53,093 bases of DNA, taken from positions 1 to 53,093 of the forward strand of contig CALXNP010000004.1 of the NCBI GenBank assembly GCA_944389785.1. Direction: 5' to 3'. Shown one piece after another: positions 18,919 through 28,703 of the stretch. The first letter of the stretch is position 1. Each line of letters begins with the position of its first letter. Source of the DNA: an uncultured Anaerobiospirillum sp. (GTDB lineage Bacteria > Pseudomonadota > Gammaproteobacteria > Enterobacterales > Succinivibrionaceae). The notes beneath the pieces are model-generated. The model saw only the letters and a program-made list of their open reading frames with translations. It did no database searches and was not told the origin of the DNA. The position numbers and the translations under genes were made by a program.

Positions 18919-19048
18919 AAACTTTAAACTGTTATATACCTATTCTTCTACTTAAATTAACTAACAGGTAATTATAACAGTTAATAGCTCTATAACATAG
19001 TTATATAATAAAAGATTACGATTATAAGCTTTATTTTACACAAATAAA

Positions 19049-19792
19049 TTAAGTTAAAGCTTTAGCTAAATTAAAATTAGCTTCAATTAATTTAGTTACA
19101 AAATTAGGCAAACTTACAGCTGCATCTTGATAAAAACCTAGATCAAAATTATTAGCTACCAAGGTTTCTTCTAGATTAAATTCAATACAGTAGGCTGACA
19201 CTTGTTTAGCTAAATTGCAAAAGGAAGCTGCAGGATAAACAGCACCAGATGTTCCAATTGACAAAAATAGATCACATTGCTCTAAATTAGCTACTATTTC
19301 GTCCATGTAATAAGGAACTTCACCAAACCAAACAATATCAGGACGTAAGCTTTGATGTTTACATATTTTACAAGTACTATGTATATTACTGTCACCATTA
19401 AAGGCATAACGTGAATTGCAATGCTCACACAAAATACTATTTAAGCTGCCATGCATATGTATAACATCTGTACTTAAAGCTTTTTCATGTAAATCATCAA
19501 TGTTTTGTGTAATTAAAGTATAAGCAACATTCTGCGCTTTACAAGCTTGCTGCAAATTAGTCAAAGCAATGTGAGCTGCATTTGCTTGTTTAGATTTAAC
19601 CTCATGACGCATTTTATTATAAAAATCATGAACATATTGCTTATTACGTAAAAAACCGTTATAAGTTGCAACATCATCTATTTTACAATTATTCCAAAGC
19701 CCACTATCACCTCTAAATACAGGTATACCACTAGGAGCACTGATACCTGCACCTGTTAATACGACAATATGCTCAAGTTTATCCTTATACAT
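19049..19792 (-). CDS. cobB: Sir2-family NAD-dependent protein deacylase (CobB-like)
   Basis: NAD-dependent lysine deacylase. The 247-residue product has the sirtuin motifs GAGISAPSGIPVFRG (about 15-29), TQNIDDLHE, catalytic His in HMHGSL, and a zinc site of CEHC...CKIC, then PDIVWFGE and SIGTSGAVYPA. In CobB/SIRT5-type enzymes a Tyr-x-x-Arg pair binds acidic acyl groups; here the segment reads FYNKMRHEV, so Tyr is present but the expected Arg is Met, with Arg one residue later. It is a standalone gene 91 bases from its upstream neighbour. The 130 bases between it and rlmN contain no other gene. Confidence 0.9.
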   Translation of the reverse strand: MYKDKLEHIVVLTGAGISAPSGIPVFRGDSGLWNNCKIDDVATYNGFLRNKQYVHDFYNKMRHEVKSKQANAAHIALTNLQQACKAQNVAYTLITQNIDDLHEKALSTDVIHMHGSLNSILCEHCNSRYAFNGDSNIHSTCKICKHQSLRPDIVWFGEVPYYMDEIVANLEQCDLFLSIGTSGAVYPAASFCNLAKQVSAYCIEFNLEETLVANNFDLGFYQDAAVSLPNFVTKLIEANFNLAKALT

Positions 19793-19845
19793 ATTAAAAA
19801 CCTCTTATGTGCTTTACTTTAATAACTTAACATATGTCCTTTATC

Positions 19846-19880
19846 AAAACCAATAGGTGTATGTACACCTATTAGTTTTG
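19846..19880 (-). terminator. Terminator after the 176-aa secreted protein
   Basis: A perfect 9-bp stem AATAGGTGT / ACACCTATT with a 4-base loop, partially extended by AAAAC/GTTTT. On the minus strand it is followed by GGTTTTGATAA. It closes the secD-to-pepB series before cobB. Confidence 0.6.
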
Positions 19881-19883
19881 AAC

Positions 19884-20414
19884 TTATAACAAGCTTTTAA
19901 TATTTTCTTGAGCTTTTTGTAATTGCTCTTGCTCTTTTACATATTTTTTGTATGAGTCTTGAGTTATGTATACAATTTCACCATCAAAAGATAGATGTGG
20001 CTCATTTAATTCAATATGTATTAGCTCATTATCCCATATAGCAACTTTATTACCTAAATATGGGTTTTCAATAATCCTAGCTACACCGTGTCTATCTGTC
20101 AGTGCATTTTTATATAACTCAAAGCTAGTTTCTGATTTACCATAGGTAAGCACTACACTATCTACTTTATTAAGATCATCTAAAGCTAGAGTAATCAACT
20201 TCTCTTGAGGCAAATTAAAGCAAGGTGTTTGTACATTGATAAGATTATTTTCAACACTTATCTGACAACCTCTTTCTTTAAATTTTTGCTCTAAAGTAAG
20301 CTTATCAGTAGTACCTAAATTAACAAAATCTAAAATTCTAATAGAGTCTTGAGCTTGAGCACTATTAAATAAAAAACAAGTAGTAAAAACTAAAGCTAAG
20401 GCTTTTAATTTCAT
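19884..20414 (-). CDS. Secreted protein of unknown function, 176 residues
   Basis: Not recognised. A clear Sec signal peptide (MKLKALALVFTTCFLFNSAQA) is followed by about 155 residues of mixed secondary structure with two Cys (ERGCQIS and VQTPCFNL) that could form a periplasmic disulfide, and a charged C-terminal helix (YKKYVKEQEQLQKAQENIKS). Three start codons stand in a row (GTG 20420, ATG 20417, ATG 20414); AGGAGG is 5 bases before the last, which is preferred. It lies 51 bases after pepB and before a terminator, so it is probably the last gene of that operon. Confidence 0.75.
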   Translation of the reverse strand: MKLKALALVFTTCFLFNSAQAQDSIRILDFVNLGTTDKLTLEQKFKERGCQISVENNLINVQTPCFNLPQEKLITLALDDLNKVDSVVLTYGKSETSFELYKNALTDRHGVARIIENPYLGNKVAIWDNELIHIELNEPHLSFDGEIVYITQDSYKKYVKEQEQLQKAQENIKSLL

Positions 20415-20465
20415 CATCACCTCCTAAAGTTGTGTTTATATTATATCTATAATACAGCTAAATTT

Positions 20466-21848
20466 TTATTCATCTTTATCTTTTTTATTTTTTTGCTTTT
20501 TAGTTAAACTTAAAAGATAAGCTGCTATAGATAAAATACCTTCACCTGTAGAGCCTTGTGCAAAGAAATTATTAGCACTAACACTATAAGCACTTGCTAA
20601 ATCAAGATGAGTAAAATCAATTCCTTTGGTTACAAATCTATCTAAAAAAGCAAAGGCAGTACTAGCACCAGGAATGCCATCTCCACTTGGAGCATTTTGT
20701 ATATCTGCTCTTTGTGAACTTAACATTTGCTTATGGTAATCTCTATAAGGCATTAACCAGAAATCTTCTTGCTTACTTTCAAAAGCCTTAATTAAATTAC
20801 TATCTAATTGATTTTGATTATTAAAAGCAGCAATCATGTTACGCCCTAGAGCATACTTAGCAGCACCTGTTAAAGTTGCAGCATCTAAAATACGCTTAAC
20901 ATTACTATTGCTGGCATGTATTAAAGCATCAGCTAAGACTAAACGTCCCTCAGCATCAGTATTAGTAACTTCAACAGTTAGCTTATTGCTATAAGTGATA
21001 ATATCACCAGGCAACATACCACGTGAGCCTACCATATTCTCACATAAGCATAAATACAATCTTACATAAGTTTTTAGACCAGATAAAATAGCAAGATTTA
21101 ATGCTCCAGCTAAATATACAGCACCTGATTTGTCTGTACGCATTGTAGCCATATAATTAGATGGTTTTAAATCATAACCACCGGTATCAAAAGTAATGCC
21201 TTTACCAATTAAAGCAAGTTCTATATCTTCACCATATTGTTTTCCATTAGGAATAAAATCACAAATTAGCATTACAGGATCATTATCACTTGCTAAACCT
21301 ACAGCACTCATACCAGCAAATTGCTCAAAATCTTTATCTTTGCGTGAAATAAGTTTACACTCAAGCTTACCAAATTTATTATTTTTTGCAGCTTTTGTTA
21401 AATTCTCACAAATAATATGTGCAAGTTTAAGAGGACTTGCTTCTTTAGCACTGCTATTTGCTAACATTCTATATTCAGCATGTAAATTAACTACTGTGCT
21501 TATTTTTTCCAAATCTTTTTTATCAAGACCTATATTATCCAACTCTAGAGCAATATCTAATTTCTCTTTTAAATTAAATAATCCATTGATATAGGCAATA
21601 ATATCATCTGTACTAGTTTTTAATTTTTTATCACAAATTAAAGCAAGTTTGCTAATACCTAAAGAAGAAGCTTTTCTACCAGCTTGTGCATAAGCTTTAA
21701 AGACTTTAGGATCTATAATCTGTACAAAACCATTCTCATATGGCATTAAATTAGTTTTATCTTTAAATCCAGAAGCCTTATGCTCTTTTTTTAAATATAC
21801 CTTAACATAATCTGTACATTTATCATTAAATTTAGTTAAGCTTATCAT
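20466..21848 (-). CDS. pepB: M17-family leucyl aminopeptidase, PepB type
   Basis: Cytosolic two-metal aminopeptidase that trims N-terminal residues. The 460-residue product has the metal and catalytic stretch GKGITFDTGGYDLKPSNYM (about 239-257), the M..D..G segment MRTDKSGAVYLAGA, and the family signature NTDAEGRLVLADAL. Similarity runs on through AATLTGAAKYALGR and PGASTAFAFLDRF to the end, in the way of E. coli PepB (427 residues). In E. coli, pepB ends the isc operon; here it lies 2 bases after a cysteine desulfurase gene, echoing that link. SD AAGGAG is 5 bases before the ATG. Confidence 0.9.
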   Translation of the reverse strand: MISLTKFNDKCTDYVKVYLKKEHKASGFKDKTNLMPYENGFVQIIDPKVFKAYAQAGRKASSLGISKLALICDKKLKTSTDDIIAYINGLFNLKEKLDIALELDNIGLDKKDLEKISTVVNLHAEYRMLANSSAKEASPLKLAHIICENLTKAAKNNKFGKLECKLISRKDKDFEQFAGMSAVGLASDNDPVMLICDFIPNGKQYGEDIELALIGKGITFDTGGYDLKPSNYMATMRTDKSGAVYLAGALNLAILSGLKTYVRLYLCLCENMVGSRGMLPGDIITYSNKLTVEVTNTDAEGRLVLADALIHASNSNVKRILDAATLTGAAKYALGRNMIAAFNNQNQLDSNLIKAFESKQEDFWLMPYRDYHKQMLSSQRADIQNAPSGDGIPGASTAFAFLDRFVTKGIDFTHLDLASAYSVSANNFFAQGSTGEGILSIAAYLLSLTKKQKNKKDKDE

Positions 21849-21850
21849 TT

Positions 21851-23038
21851 TTACTCCTTAACTTGCCACATATCGCAAGCTTGATGTAGCTTAATAACTG
21901 TAGATTTTATATGTTCTATAGCCTTAGTTATTTGTTCTTGTGTAGTAAAACGTCCTATAGAAATTCTAATTGAAGCTCTTGCTTCTTTATCACTTAAGCC
22001 TATAGCTTTTAAAACATATGATGGCTGTAAATTAGAGGAAGAACAAGCAGAACCTGTAGATAAAGCTAACTCATGTAATGATGGTAAAAGCATGAGTGGA
22101 TCTATATCTTTAAAAGATACTGATACAATTGTTGGTAAACAGCTATCCTGCTTACCATTAATTTTTACAAAGTCAAGTTCACTTAAAGCTTGAATAATTT
22201 GTTTCCTATAATTATAAAGACGCTCTTTATCAGCACTAGCTTTTTGCTCCATTTGATAAAAAGCCTCACCCATAGCTGCAACTTGATGAGTAGCTACAGT
22301 ACCACCACGTAAATTACGTTCTTGACCTCCACCAAAAATTAAAGGAGTTAATGCTAAATTTAACTCTTTTTTAATATATAAAGCTCCAACTCCTTTAGGG
22401 CCATAAATTTTCTCAGGGGTTAAACTAGCTAAACTTATATTGCTTTTATCTAAATTTAAATCAAACCAACCTGCACTTTGAGCACAATCTGTGTGAAAAT
22501 ACACATCATTAGCTCTACATACATCTGCTATGGCAAAAATATCATTTACAGTACCAACTACACTATTAGCATGACAAATACTAACTAAAAAAGTTTGGTC
22601 ATCAATTGCTTCTGCTACCATTTGTGCAGTAATTTCACCTTGTGAAGTTGGTTTTAATAAGGTTACCTTAAAACCTTGTTCCTGCAAATATTCAAGTGCT
22701 GACAATACAGATTTATGCTCTATTTGAGAACTGATAATATGCCTTTTATTTGAATTTATAATATTTTTTGAACGAGCCAAGCCTAAAATAGCCAAATTAT
22801 TACTCTCACTAGCACCTGAGGTATAAGTTAAAGCAAGAGGACTGCAGCCTACTACTTTAGCAATTTTTTCTCTTGCTTCTTCAACAACTTCAGCAGCTTG
22901 CCAACCATAAATATGATCTTTAGCAGATGGATTACCAAAAAGACCATCTTGTCTTAAAATTTTAAGCATAAGCTCAAGTACAGCTTCATCAATAGGAGTA
23001 GCTGCAGCATAATCTAAATAAATAGGTAAATGTGACAT
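21851..23038 (-). CDS. Cysteine desulfurase, IscS/NifS class
   Basis: PLP enzyme that moves sulfur from cysteine to a catalytic Cys for Fe-S clusters or tRNA thiolation. The 395-residue product starts IYLDYAAATPIDEAVLELM and contains the PLP-stacking His in SQIEHKSVLSALEY, the Lys in KIYGPKGVGAL, GGGQERNLRGGTVATHQ, and the catalytic Cys loop STGSACSSSNLQPSYVL, a class I pattern. The residue before the PLP Lys is Glu (TPEK) where IscS has His (S-x-H-K). No iscU, iscA, hscBA or fdx is nearby; the neighbours are an ArsR-type gene (2-base gap) and pepB. Whether this is the cell's only desulfurase cannot be judged. Confidence 0.9.
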   Translation of the reverse strand: MSHLPIYLDYAAATPIDEAVLELMLKILRQDGLFGNPSAKDHIYGWQAAEVVEEAREKIAKVVGCSPLALTYTSGASESNNLAILGLARSKNIINSNKRHIISSQIEHKSVLSALEYLQEQGFKVTLLKPTSQGEITAQMVAEAIDDQTFLVSICHANSVVGTVNDIFAIADVCRANDVYFHTDCAQSAGWFDLNLDKSNISLASLTPEKIYGPKGVGALYIKKELNLALTPLIFGGGQERNLRGGTVATHQVAAMGEAFYQMEQKASADKERLYNYRKQIIQALSELDFVKINGKQDSCLPTIVSVSFKDIDPLMLLPSLHELALSTGSACSSSNLQPSYVLKAIGLSDKEARASIRISIGRFTTQEQITKAIEHIKSTVIKLHQACDMWQVKE

Positions 23039-23040
23039 AC

Positions 23041-23364
23041 TTATTCTTTAATATGTTCAATAGCAAGAGCAATAACATGCTCCACATGATCATCGCAAAG
23101 AGCATAATATACTCTTTGCCCCTCACGCTTAACTCTAACGATTTTATTTAAGCGCATATTACACAAATGATGGGACACTGCAGCTTTACTCATACCTAAA
23201 ATTTGAGCAATATCAGTTACACATAACCATTTTTGTAGTTGTAAAGCATTAATAATACTAATACGTGTAGGATCTGATAAAGCTTTAAAAAAAGTAGCCG
23301 TCAATAAGGCATCATCTTCTGCTAATAAATCTTGCTTAATTGCTTCAAGCTCTTTATCTGTCAT
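23041..23364 (-). CDS. ArsR/SmtB-family metal-responsive repressor with a zinc-type alpha-5 site
   Basis: Winged-helix repressor of 107 residues. The HTH spans FKALSDPTRISIINALQ to ILGMSKAAVSHHLCNM, and the wing is VRVKREGQRVYYALC. The C-terminal helix reads DDHVEHVIALAIEHIKE, which fits the SmtB/CzrA alpha-5 zinc site D-x-H-x10-H-x2-E exactly. The alpha-3 region keeps one Cys (WLCVTDIA), so an arsenic/cadmium site is less likely. Its ATG overlaps the nlpI stop by one base and the desulfurase begins 2 bases after its stop. No metal efflux gene adjoins it. Confidence 0.88.
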   Translation of the reverse strand: MTDKELEAIKQDLLAEDDALLTATFFKALSDPTRISIINALQLQKWLCVTDIAQILGMSKAAVSHHLCNMRLNKIVRVKREGQRVYYALCDDHVEHVIALAIEHIKE

Positions 23365-24314
23365 TAAGCATTGCTCCTTAAGGCCTCTAGCTCAAAAAAA
23401 GCATATCTATACTCTAAAAAGCCATATACTCTAGTGCTAGTACATAATCTAAAATAATCAAAAGCGCTTGTTAAATCACCTTGTTCTTGCTTATATTTAC
23501 CTAAGTAAAAATAAGCTTCACATAACATTTCATTTCTAACTTGAGAATTAGTCGGAACTGTTTTTAACACATTAAAAATATCTGCTTCACTTTTACTGCC
23601 TAAAAATAATTCAACTAACATAAAAGCAAAAGCATGATCTTTTTTGTTAACAGCATTACTATAACGCTTAGCTAAATTCTCTAAAGCAATTTCCTTTGAC
23701 AAAAATTGTTCTTCAATAAAGTAATACCATAAGATACGATAAGGATCATTTACATCTGCTACATAGAATTTTTCTATATCAAACAAAGACATTTGATAGC
23801 GCTTAGCGTAATACAATACAATAGCTCGAGAAAAATGAACATAAGTATCACTACTATCAAGCTCTAAAGCTACATCAAAAAGCTCCATAGCATCTTGATA
23901 ATTTTTATTTTTAACTTGATAAATAGCGTTAAAACCATATGGTTTGGCAAATCTTTTATTATATACATTAGCATTTAAAAACATATTAGCAGCAGTAAGC
24001 TCAAGACCAATACTGTCATAAAGCACACCTAATTCATAAAAGATTTGAGCACGATACTGATTGCTTAAATTAGCATTGTCAAGAACTGAGGATAGTTGAA
24101 TGATTAATCTTTGGGCTCTATCAAAAAAAGCCTTATCATCTTCAACTAGAATGATTTTATCTTTTGCAATACTAAAAGGAGCATTAGTCTCAAAATTATT
24201 AGTTTGAGAGCAACCCTGTGTAAATAAAGCCACTAGGCTAAGCCCTATTAAGGGCTTAGCACATAACTTAATTGTTCTAAAACTATGGGGTTTAATCCAT
24301 GCTTTCCATACCAT
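23364..24314 (-). CDS. nlpI: Lipoprotein NlpI (TPR scaffold)
   Basis: Outer-membrane TPR lipoprotein that in E. coli scaffolds peptidoglycan endopeptidases and delivers substrates to the protease Prc. The signal sequence ends in FTQGC, giving a lipid-anchored Cys. Typical NlpI stretches follow: YELGVLYDSIGLELTAANMF, AMELFDVALELDSSDTYVHF, ALVLYYAK-type RAIVLYYAKRYQ, VNDPYRILWYYF, YFYLGKYKQEQGDLTSAFDY and FLEYRYAFFELEAL. The frame extends to a TTG at 24332; the ATG at 24314 is preferred (316 residues; E. coli 294). It overlaps the end of secF by 23 bases, unusual for nlpI, which adjoins pnp in enterics. Confidence 0.88.
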   Translation of the reverse strand: MVWKAWIKPHSFRTIKLCAKPLIGLSLVALFTQGCSQTNNFETNAPFSIAKDKIILVEDDKAFFDRAQRLIIQLSSVLDNANLSNQYRAQIFYELGVLYDSIGLELTAANMFLNANVYNKRFAKPYGFNAIYQVKNKNYQDAMELFDVALELDSSDTYVHFSRAIVLYYAKRYQMSLFDIEKFYVADVNDPYRILWYYFIEEQFLSKEIALENLAKRYSNAVNKKDHAFAFMLVELFLGSKSEADIFNVLKTVPTNSQVRNEMLCEAYFYLGKYKQEQGDLTSAFDYFRLCTSTRVYGFLEYRYAFFELEALRSNA

Positions 24315-25239
24315 CTGTTTCTTTTTTCTCAATCTTCATTGGAATTAAATTACGGCGCTCTATCTTTAACAATAAAGCCCAAGTACTTGCTACATATATA
24401 GAAGAGAAAGTACCAAAGACAATACCTATTGTCAAAGCTAAAGAGAAACCATAAATCAATTCACCACCAAATATCAACAAGCTCAAAACTGTCATTAAAG
24501 TTGTACCAGAGGTAATAATAGTTCTTGATAATGTTTGAGTTAATGAAATATCAAAAAGCTCATCCATGGTTAAATCACGTGCAAGTTTAGTAGCATTTTC
24601 TCGAACTCTATCAAATACTACAATCTTATCATTAAGTGAGTAACCTACCACTGTAAGTACAGCAGCTAAAACTGTAAGGTCATATTCAATCTGTAAGAAA
24701 GAAAATGAGCCCATAACAATAATAACATCATAAGCAAGTGAAATTACAGCTCCTGTTGCCATACGCCACTCAAATCTAAAAGCAATGTAAGCTAAAATAG
24801 CAACTAATGATACTACAATAGCTAATACACCACTTTGTACTAACTCTTCACCTACAGCAGGACCTACGTATTCAGAACGAGTTAAGCTAGCTTTAGCATC
24901 AAGGCCTTGAGCTGCCTGCATAATTAAGTTGGTGACACTTTGTTGATCAAGACCATCTTTTGGTGCAACACGTACAACAACATCACGTGGACTACCATAA
25001 TGCTGTGTAACACCTACTACACCTTTTTGTGCATAGGCCTCACGTACAACATCAAGATCTACAGCATTTGAGTATTGTACTTCAACAACAATACCGCCAG
25101 TAAAATCAAGTCCCCAATTTAGGCCTTTAATTACCATGCAAACAATTGAGACAATTACTAAAACTATGCATAGTATTTCTACAATGCCTTTTATTTTCAT
25201 AAAAGGAATCACAGTACCTTCTTTGATAAATTGCATCAT
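24292..25239 (-). CDS. secF: Protein translocase subunit SecF
   Basis: Inner-membrane partner of SecD that uses proton-motive force to assist late Sec translocation. The 315-residue product has the first transmembrane segment (about 20-38) followed by GLNWGLDFTGGIVVEV. A periplasmic domain ends near RSEYVGPAVGEEL. Five further membrane segments include IAYIAFRFEWRMATGAVISL and VVGYSLNDKIVVFDRVRENA. It begins 12 bases after secD. Confidence 0.97.
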   Translation of the reverse strand: MMQFIKEGTVIPFMKIKGIVEILCIVLVIVSIVCMVIKGLNWGLDFTGGIVVEVQYSNAVDLDVVREAYAQKGVVGVTQHYGSPRDVVVRVAPKDGLDQQSVTNLIMQAAQGLDAKASLTRSEYVGPAVGEELVQSGVLAIVVSLVAILAYIAFRFEWRMATGAVISLAYDVIIVMGSFSFLQIEYDLTVLAAVLTVVGYSLNDKIVVFDRVRENATKLARDLTMDELFDISLTQTLSRTIITSGTTLMTVLSLLIFGGELIYGFSLALTIGIVFGTFSSIYVASTWALLLKIERRNLIPMKIEKKETDGMESMD

Positions 25240-25251
25240 AATAAATACATC

Positions 25252-27129
25252 CTATATTGATAGTTTTTTAAGTTTAGGACGATTGCCCCAAATTAAATTT
25301 ACCACCGCACGACAAGCAGTTACAGCTGTAAACATAGAGCTTGCAACACCCACCATAAGCACTAAAGCAAATCCTTTTACAGCACCAGTACCTACTAAGA
25401 ATAAAATTAATGCTGTAATAAATGTAGTAATATTAGAGTCTGCAATAGTAGCAAAAGCTTTTTCATAACCTAAAGCAATAGCTTGTTGTGGTGTACGACC
25501 ATTGCGCAGCTCTTCACGTATACGCTCATAGATAAGCACATTAGCATCAATGGCCATACCTAATGTCAGCACAATACCTGCCATACCAGGCAAAGTCATA
25601 GTAGCACCTGGTATCATAGACATGATACCTACAATTAAAATTAAATTAAATAATAAAGCTAAATTAGCAATTAAACCAAAAGCTTTGTAATATAAAAGCA
25701 TAAATACAGCTAAGAAAATAAAGCCATAAACCATAGCTCTCATACCATTATCAATATTTTGCTGACCTAAGCTTGGACCTATGGTACGCTCTTCAACAAT
25801 TTGAATAGGAGCAATAAGAGCACCTGCTCTTAATAATAAAGCTAAATTATGTGCTTCTTTAACAGAATCAATACCAGTGATTCTAAAATTAGATCCTAAG
25901 CGAGTTTGAATTGTTGCTACATTGATAATTTGCTCAACACGCTCAAATTTTGGCTTATAATCTTTATCACCAATTTTTGGAGCATTTGGATCATCATTAG
26001 CTATAACATTATACTCAATAAAATTAGTAGCCATAGCTTTACCTACATTATCTTTGGTAAAGTCAGACATAATACTGCCACCCATTGAGTCTAAACTTAT
26101 ATTTACTTGAGGACGACCATTCTCATCAGTTGAACTTTGAGCATCAACAATATGATCACCTGTTAGTACAACTTTTTTCTCAACTACTACAGGATAATTA
26201 TTTTTATCATATAAAATCTCAGAACCTGCAGGTACACTACCAGATAAAGCTGCACTTAAATTAGCATCACTATTTACTAATCTAAATTCTAAAGTTGCAG
26301 TTGCACCTAAAATTTCTTTGGCACGAGCTGTATCTTGAATACCAGGAAGCTCAACTACTACTCTATCAGCACCTTGTCTTTGTACTAAAGGCTCTGCTAC
26401 ACCTAATTCATTAACACGATTTCTTAAAATATTAATATTTTGATCAACAGCGGAGGTTCTAATAGCAGATAAACGCTCTTGAGTAATGTCTGCTTTAATA
26501 AAGTAACGTCCATCTTTATCATAAGCATTCATAACAAACTCACGATTATTTTTAGTTAATAAATCTAAAGCTTGTTGCTGTGAAGCTTCATCTCTGAAAC
26601 TAATAACTACGCTATCACCTTCTATTCTTGCACCTGACAGACGAATATTAGCTTCGCGCAATTGAGTTCTAAAATCACTAACCATTTGATCTTTGATCTT
26701 CTTCATGGCTTCTTCCATGTCCACTTCCATCAAAAAGTGAACACCACCACGTAAATCAAGACCTAGTTTTAAAGGCTGCATGCCTAAAGCTCTCATCCAA
26801 GCAGGAGTTGCAGAAGCTAAATTTAAAGCAGTAATATAATTATCACCAAGCATTGATGAGACTATATCTTTAGCTAAAATTTGCTCTTGTGTAGATTTAA
26901 AACGTACTAAAAGCTGATCATTTTGAAATTCATAATCACCTTTGATATTTTTACTATCTAAAGTATTTTTAATATTTGCCACAGTTTGCTCGGTTAACTG
27001 CGTGCCTCTAGTACCTGAAACCTGCAATGCAGGATCTTCACCGTATAAATTTGGAATAGCGTAGAATAAACCTATTAACAATACTATAAATATAAGTAGG
27101 TTCTTCCACCAAGGAAATCTATTAATCAC
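25252..27129 (-). CDS. secD: Protein translocase subunit SecD
   Basis: Inner-membrane SecDF subunit with six membrane segments and a large periplasmic domain. It shows [46 protein letters not shown], and the C-terminal membrane core ([37 protein letters not shown]). A frame is open back to an ATG at 27174, but that region is a terminator hairpin. E. coli SecD starts MLNRYPLWK, aligning with VINRFPWWK here, so the GTG at 27129 is chosen (625 residues; E. coli 615). The start is inference; the rest is secure. Confidence 0.95.
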   Translation of the reverse strand: MINRFPWWKNLLIFIVLLIGLFYAIPNLYGEDPALQVSGTRGTQLTEQTVANIKNTLDSKNIKGDYEFQNDQLLVRFKSTQEQILAKDIVSSMLGDNYITALNLASATPAWMRALGMQPLKLGLDLRGGVHFLMEVDMEEAMKKIKDQMVSDFRTQLREANIRLSGARIEGDSVVISFRDEASQQQALDLLTKNNREFVMNAYDKDGRYFIKADITQERLSAIRTSAVDQNINILRNRVNELGVAEPLVQRQGADRVVVELPGIQDTARAKEILGATATLEFRLVNSDANLSAALSGSVPAGSEILYDKNNYPVVVEKKVVLTGDHIVDAQSSTDENGRPQVNISLDSMGGSIMSDFTKDNVGKAMATNFIEYNVIANDDPNAPKIGDKDYKPKFERVEQIINVATIQTRLGSNFRITGIDSVKEAHNLALLLRAGALIAPIQIVEERTIGPSLGQQNIDNGMRAMVYGFIFLAVFMLLYYKAFGLIANLALLFNLILIVGIMSMIPGATMTLPGMAGIVLTLGMAIDANVLIYERIREELRNGRTPQQAIALGYEKAFATIADSNITTFITALILFLVGTGAVKGFALVLMVGVASSMFTAVTACRAVVNLIWGNRPKLKKLSI

Positions 27130-27140
27130 AAGCTCTAATC

Positions 27141-27174
27141 TCAATAAAAGACCCGCAGTTATAACTACGGGCAT
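27141..27174 (-). terminator. Terminator between yajC and secD
   Basis: On the minus strand the palindrome CCCGTAGTT / AACTGCGGG (one T-G pair, 2-base centre that must open) is followed by TCTTTTATT. It lies 12 bases past the yajC stop, inside the longest secD frame, which argues against the upstream secD start. Confidence 0.7.
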
Positions 27175-27186
27175 ATTTTTAAACTA

Positions 27187-27540
27187 TTACTTACTCTCAA
27201 TACTAGTTGAAACTAAGGTTCCTTTTGGTAATACTGCTACAATGTAGTTGCGCTTCATTTGTAAAACTACACCATTACCAACATCTACAAGTACATATTC
27301 TTTGTTATCAGGTAACTTACTAATACGTCCTGCAAAACCACCATTAGTTAATACTTCATCTCCAACACCTAAACCATCTAAGAGTTTTTGCATTTCTTTA
27401 CGCTTTTTTGAATTTGGGCGCATTACAAAAAAGTACACAGCTATCATACAGACAGTTAGTACTATAATCATACTAAAATCACCTTGAGGTGTTGGAGCAG
27501 CAGCTGCTGCTTCAGCATATGCATTTGAAATAATTCCCAT
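27187..27540 (-). CDS. yajC: Preprotein translocase subunit YajC
   Basis: Small inner-membrane protein of the SecDF-YajC complex. The 117-residue product has a single transmembrane segment (about 22-42, FSMIIVLTVCMIAVYFFVM) followed by the family motif RPNSKKRKEMQKLLDGLGVGDEVLTNGGFAG. It follows tgt by 53 bases and precedes secD in the usual queA-tgt-yajC-secD-secF order. Confidence 0.97.
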   Translation of the reverse strand: MGIISNAYAEAAAAAPTPQGDFSMIIVLTVCMIAVYFFVMRPNSKKRKEMQKLLDGLGVGDEVLTNGGFAGRISKLPDNKEYVLVDVGNGVVLQMKRNYIVAVLPKGTLVSTSIESK

Positions 27541-27593
27541 TTTTGTTTCCTATTAGTTAAAATAAATAATTGTATATATTGCCACAAAAATAA

Positions 27594-28703
<1,110 letters not shown>

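Noticed and set aside
27129..27174. SecD start at ATG 27174
   Set aside because: The extra residues are encoded by a terminator hairpin and do not align with SecD, whereas the GTG at 27129 aligns with the family start.
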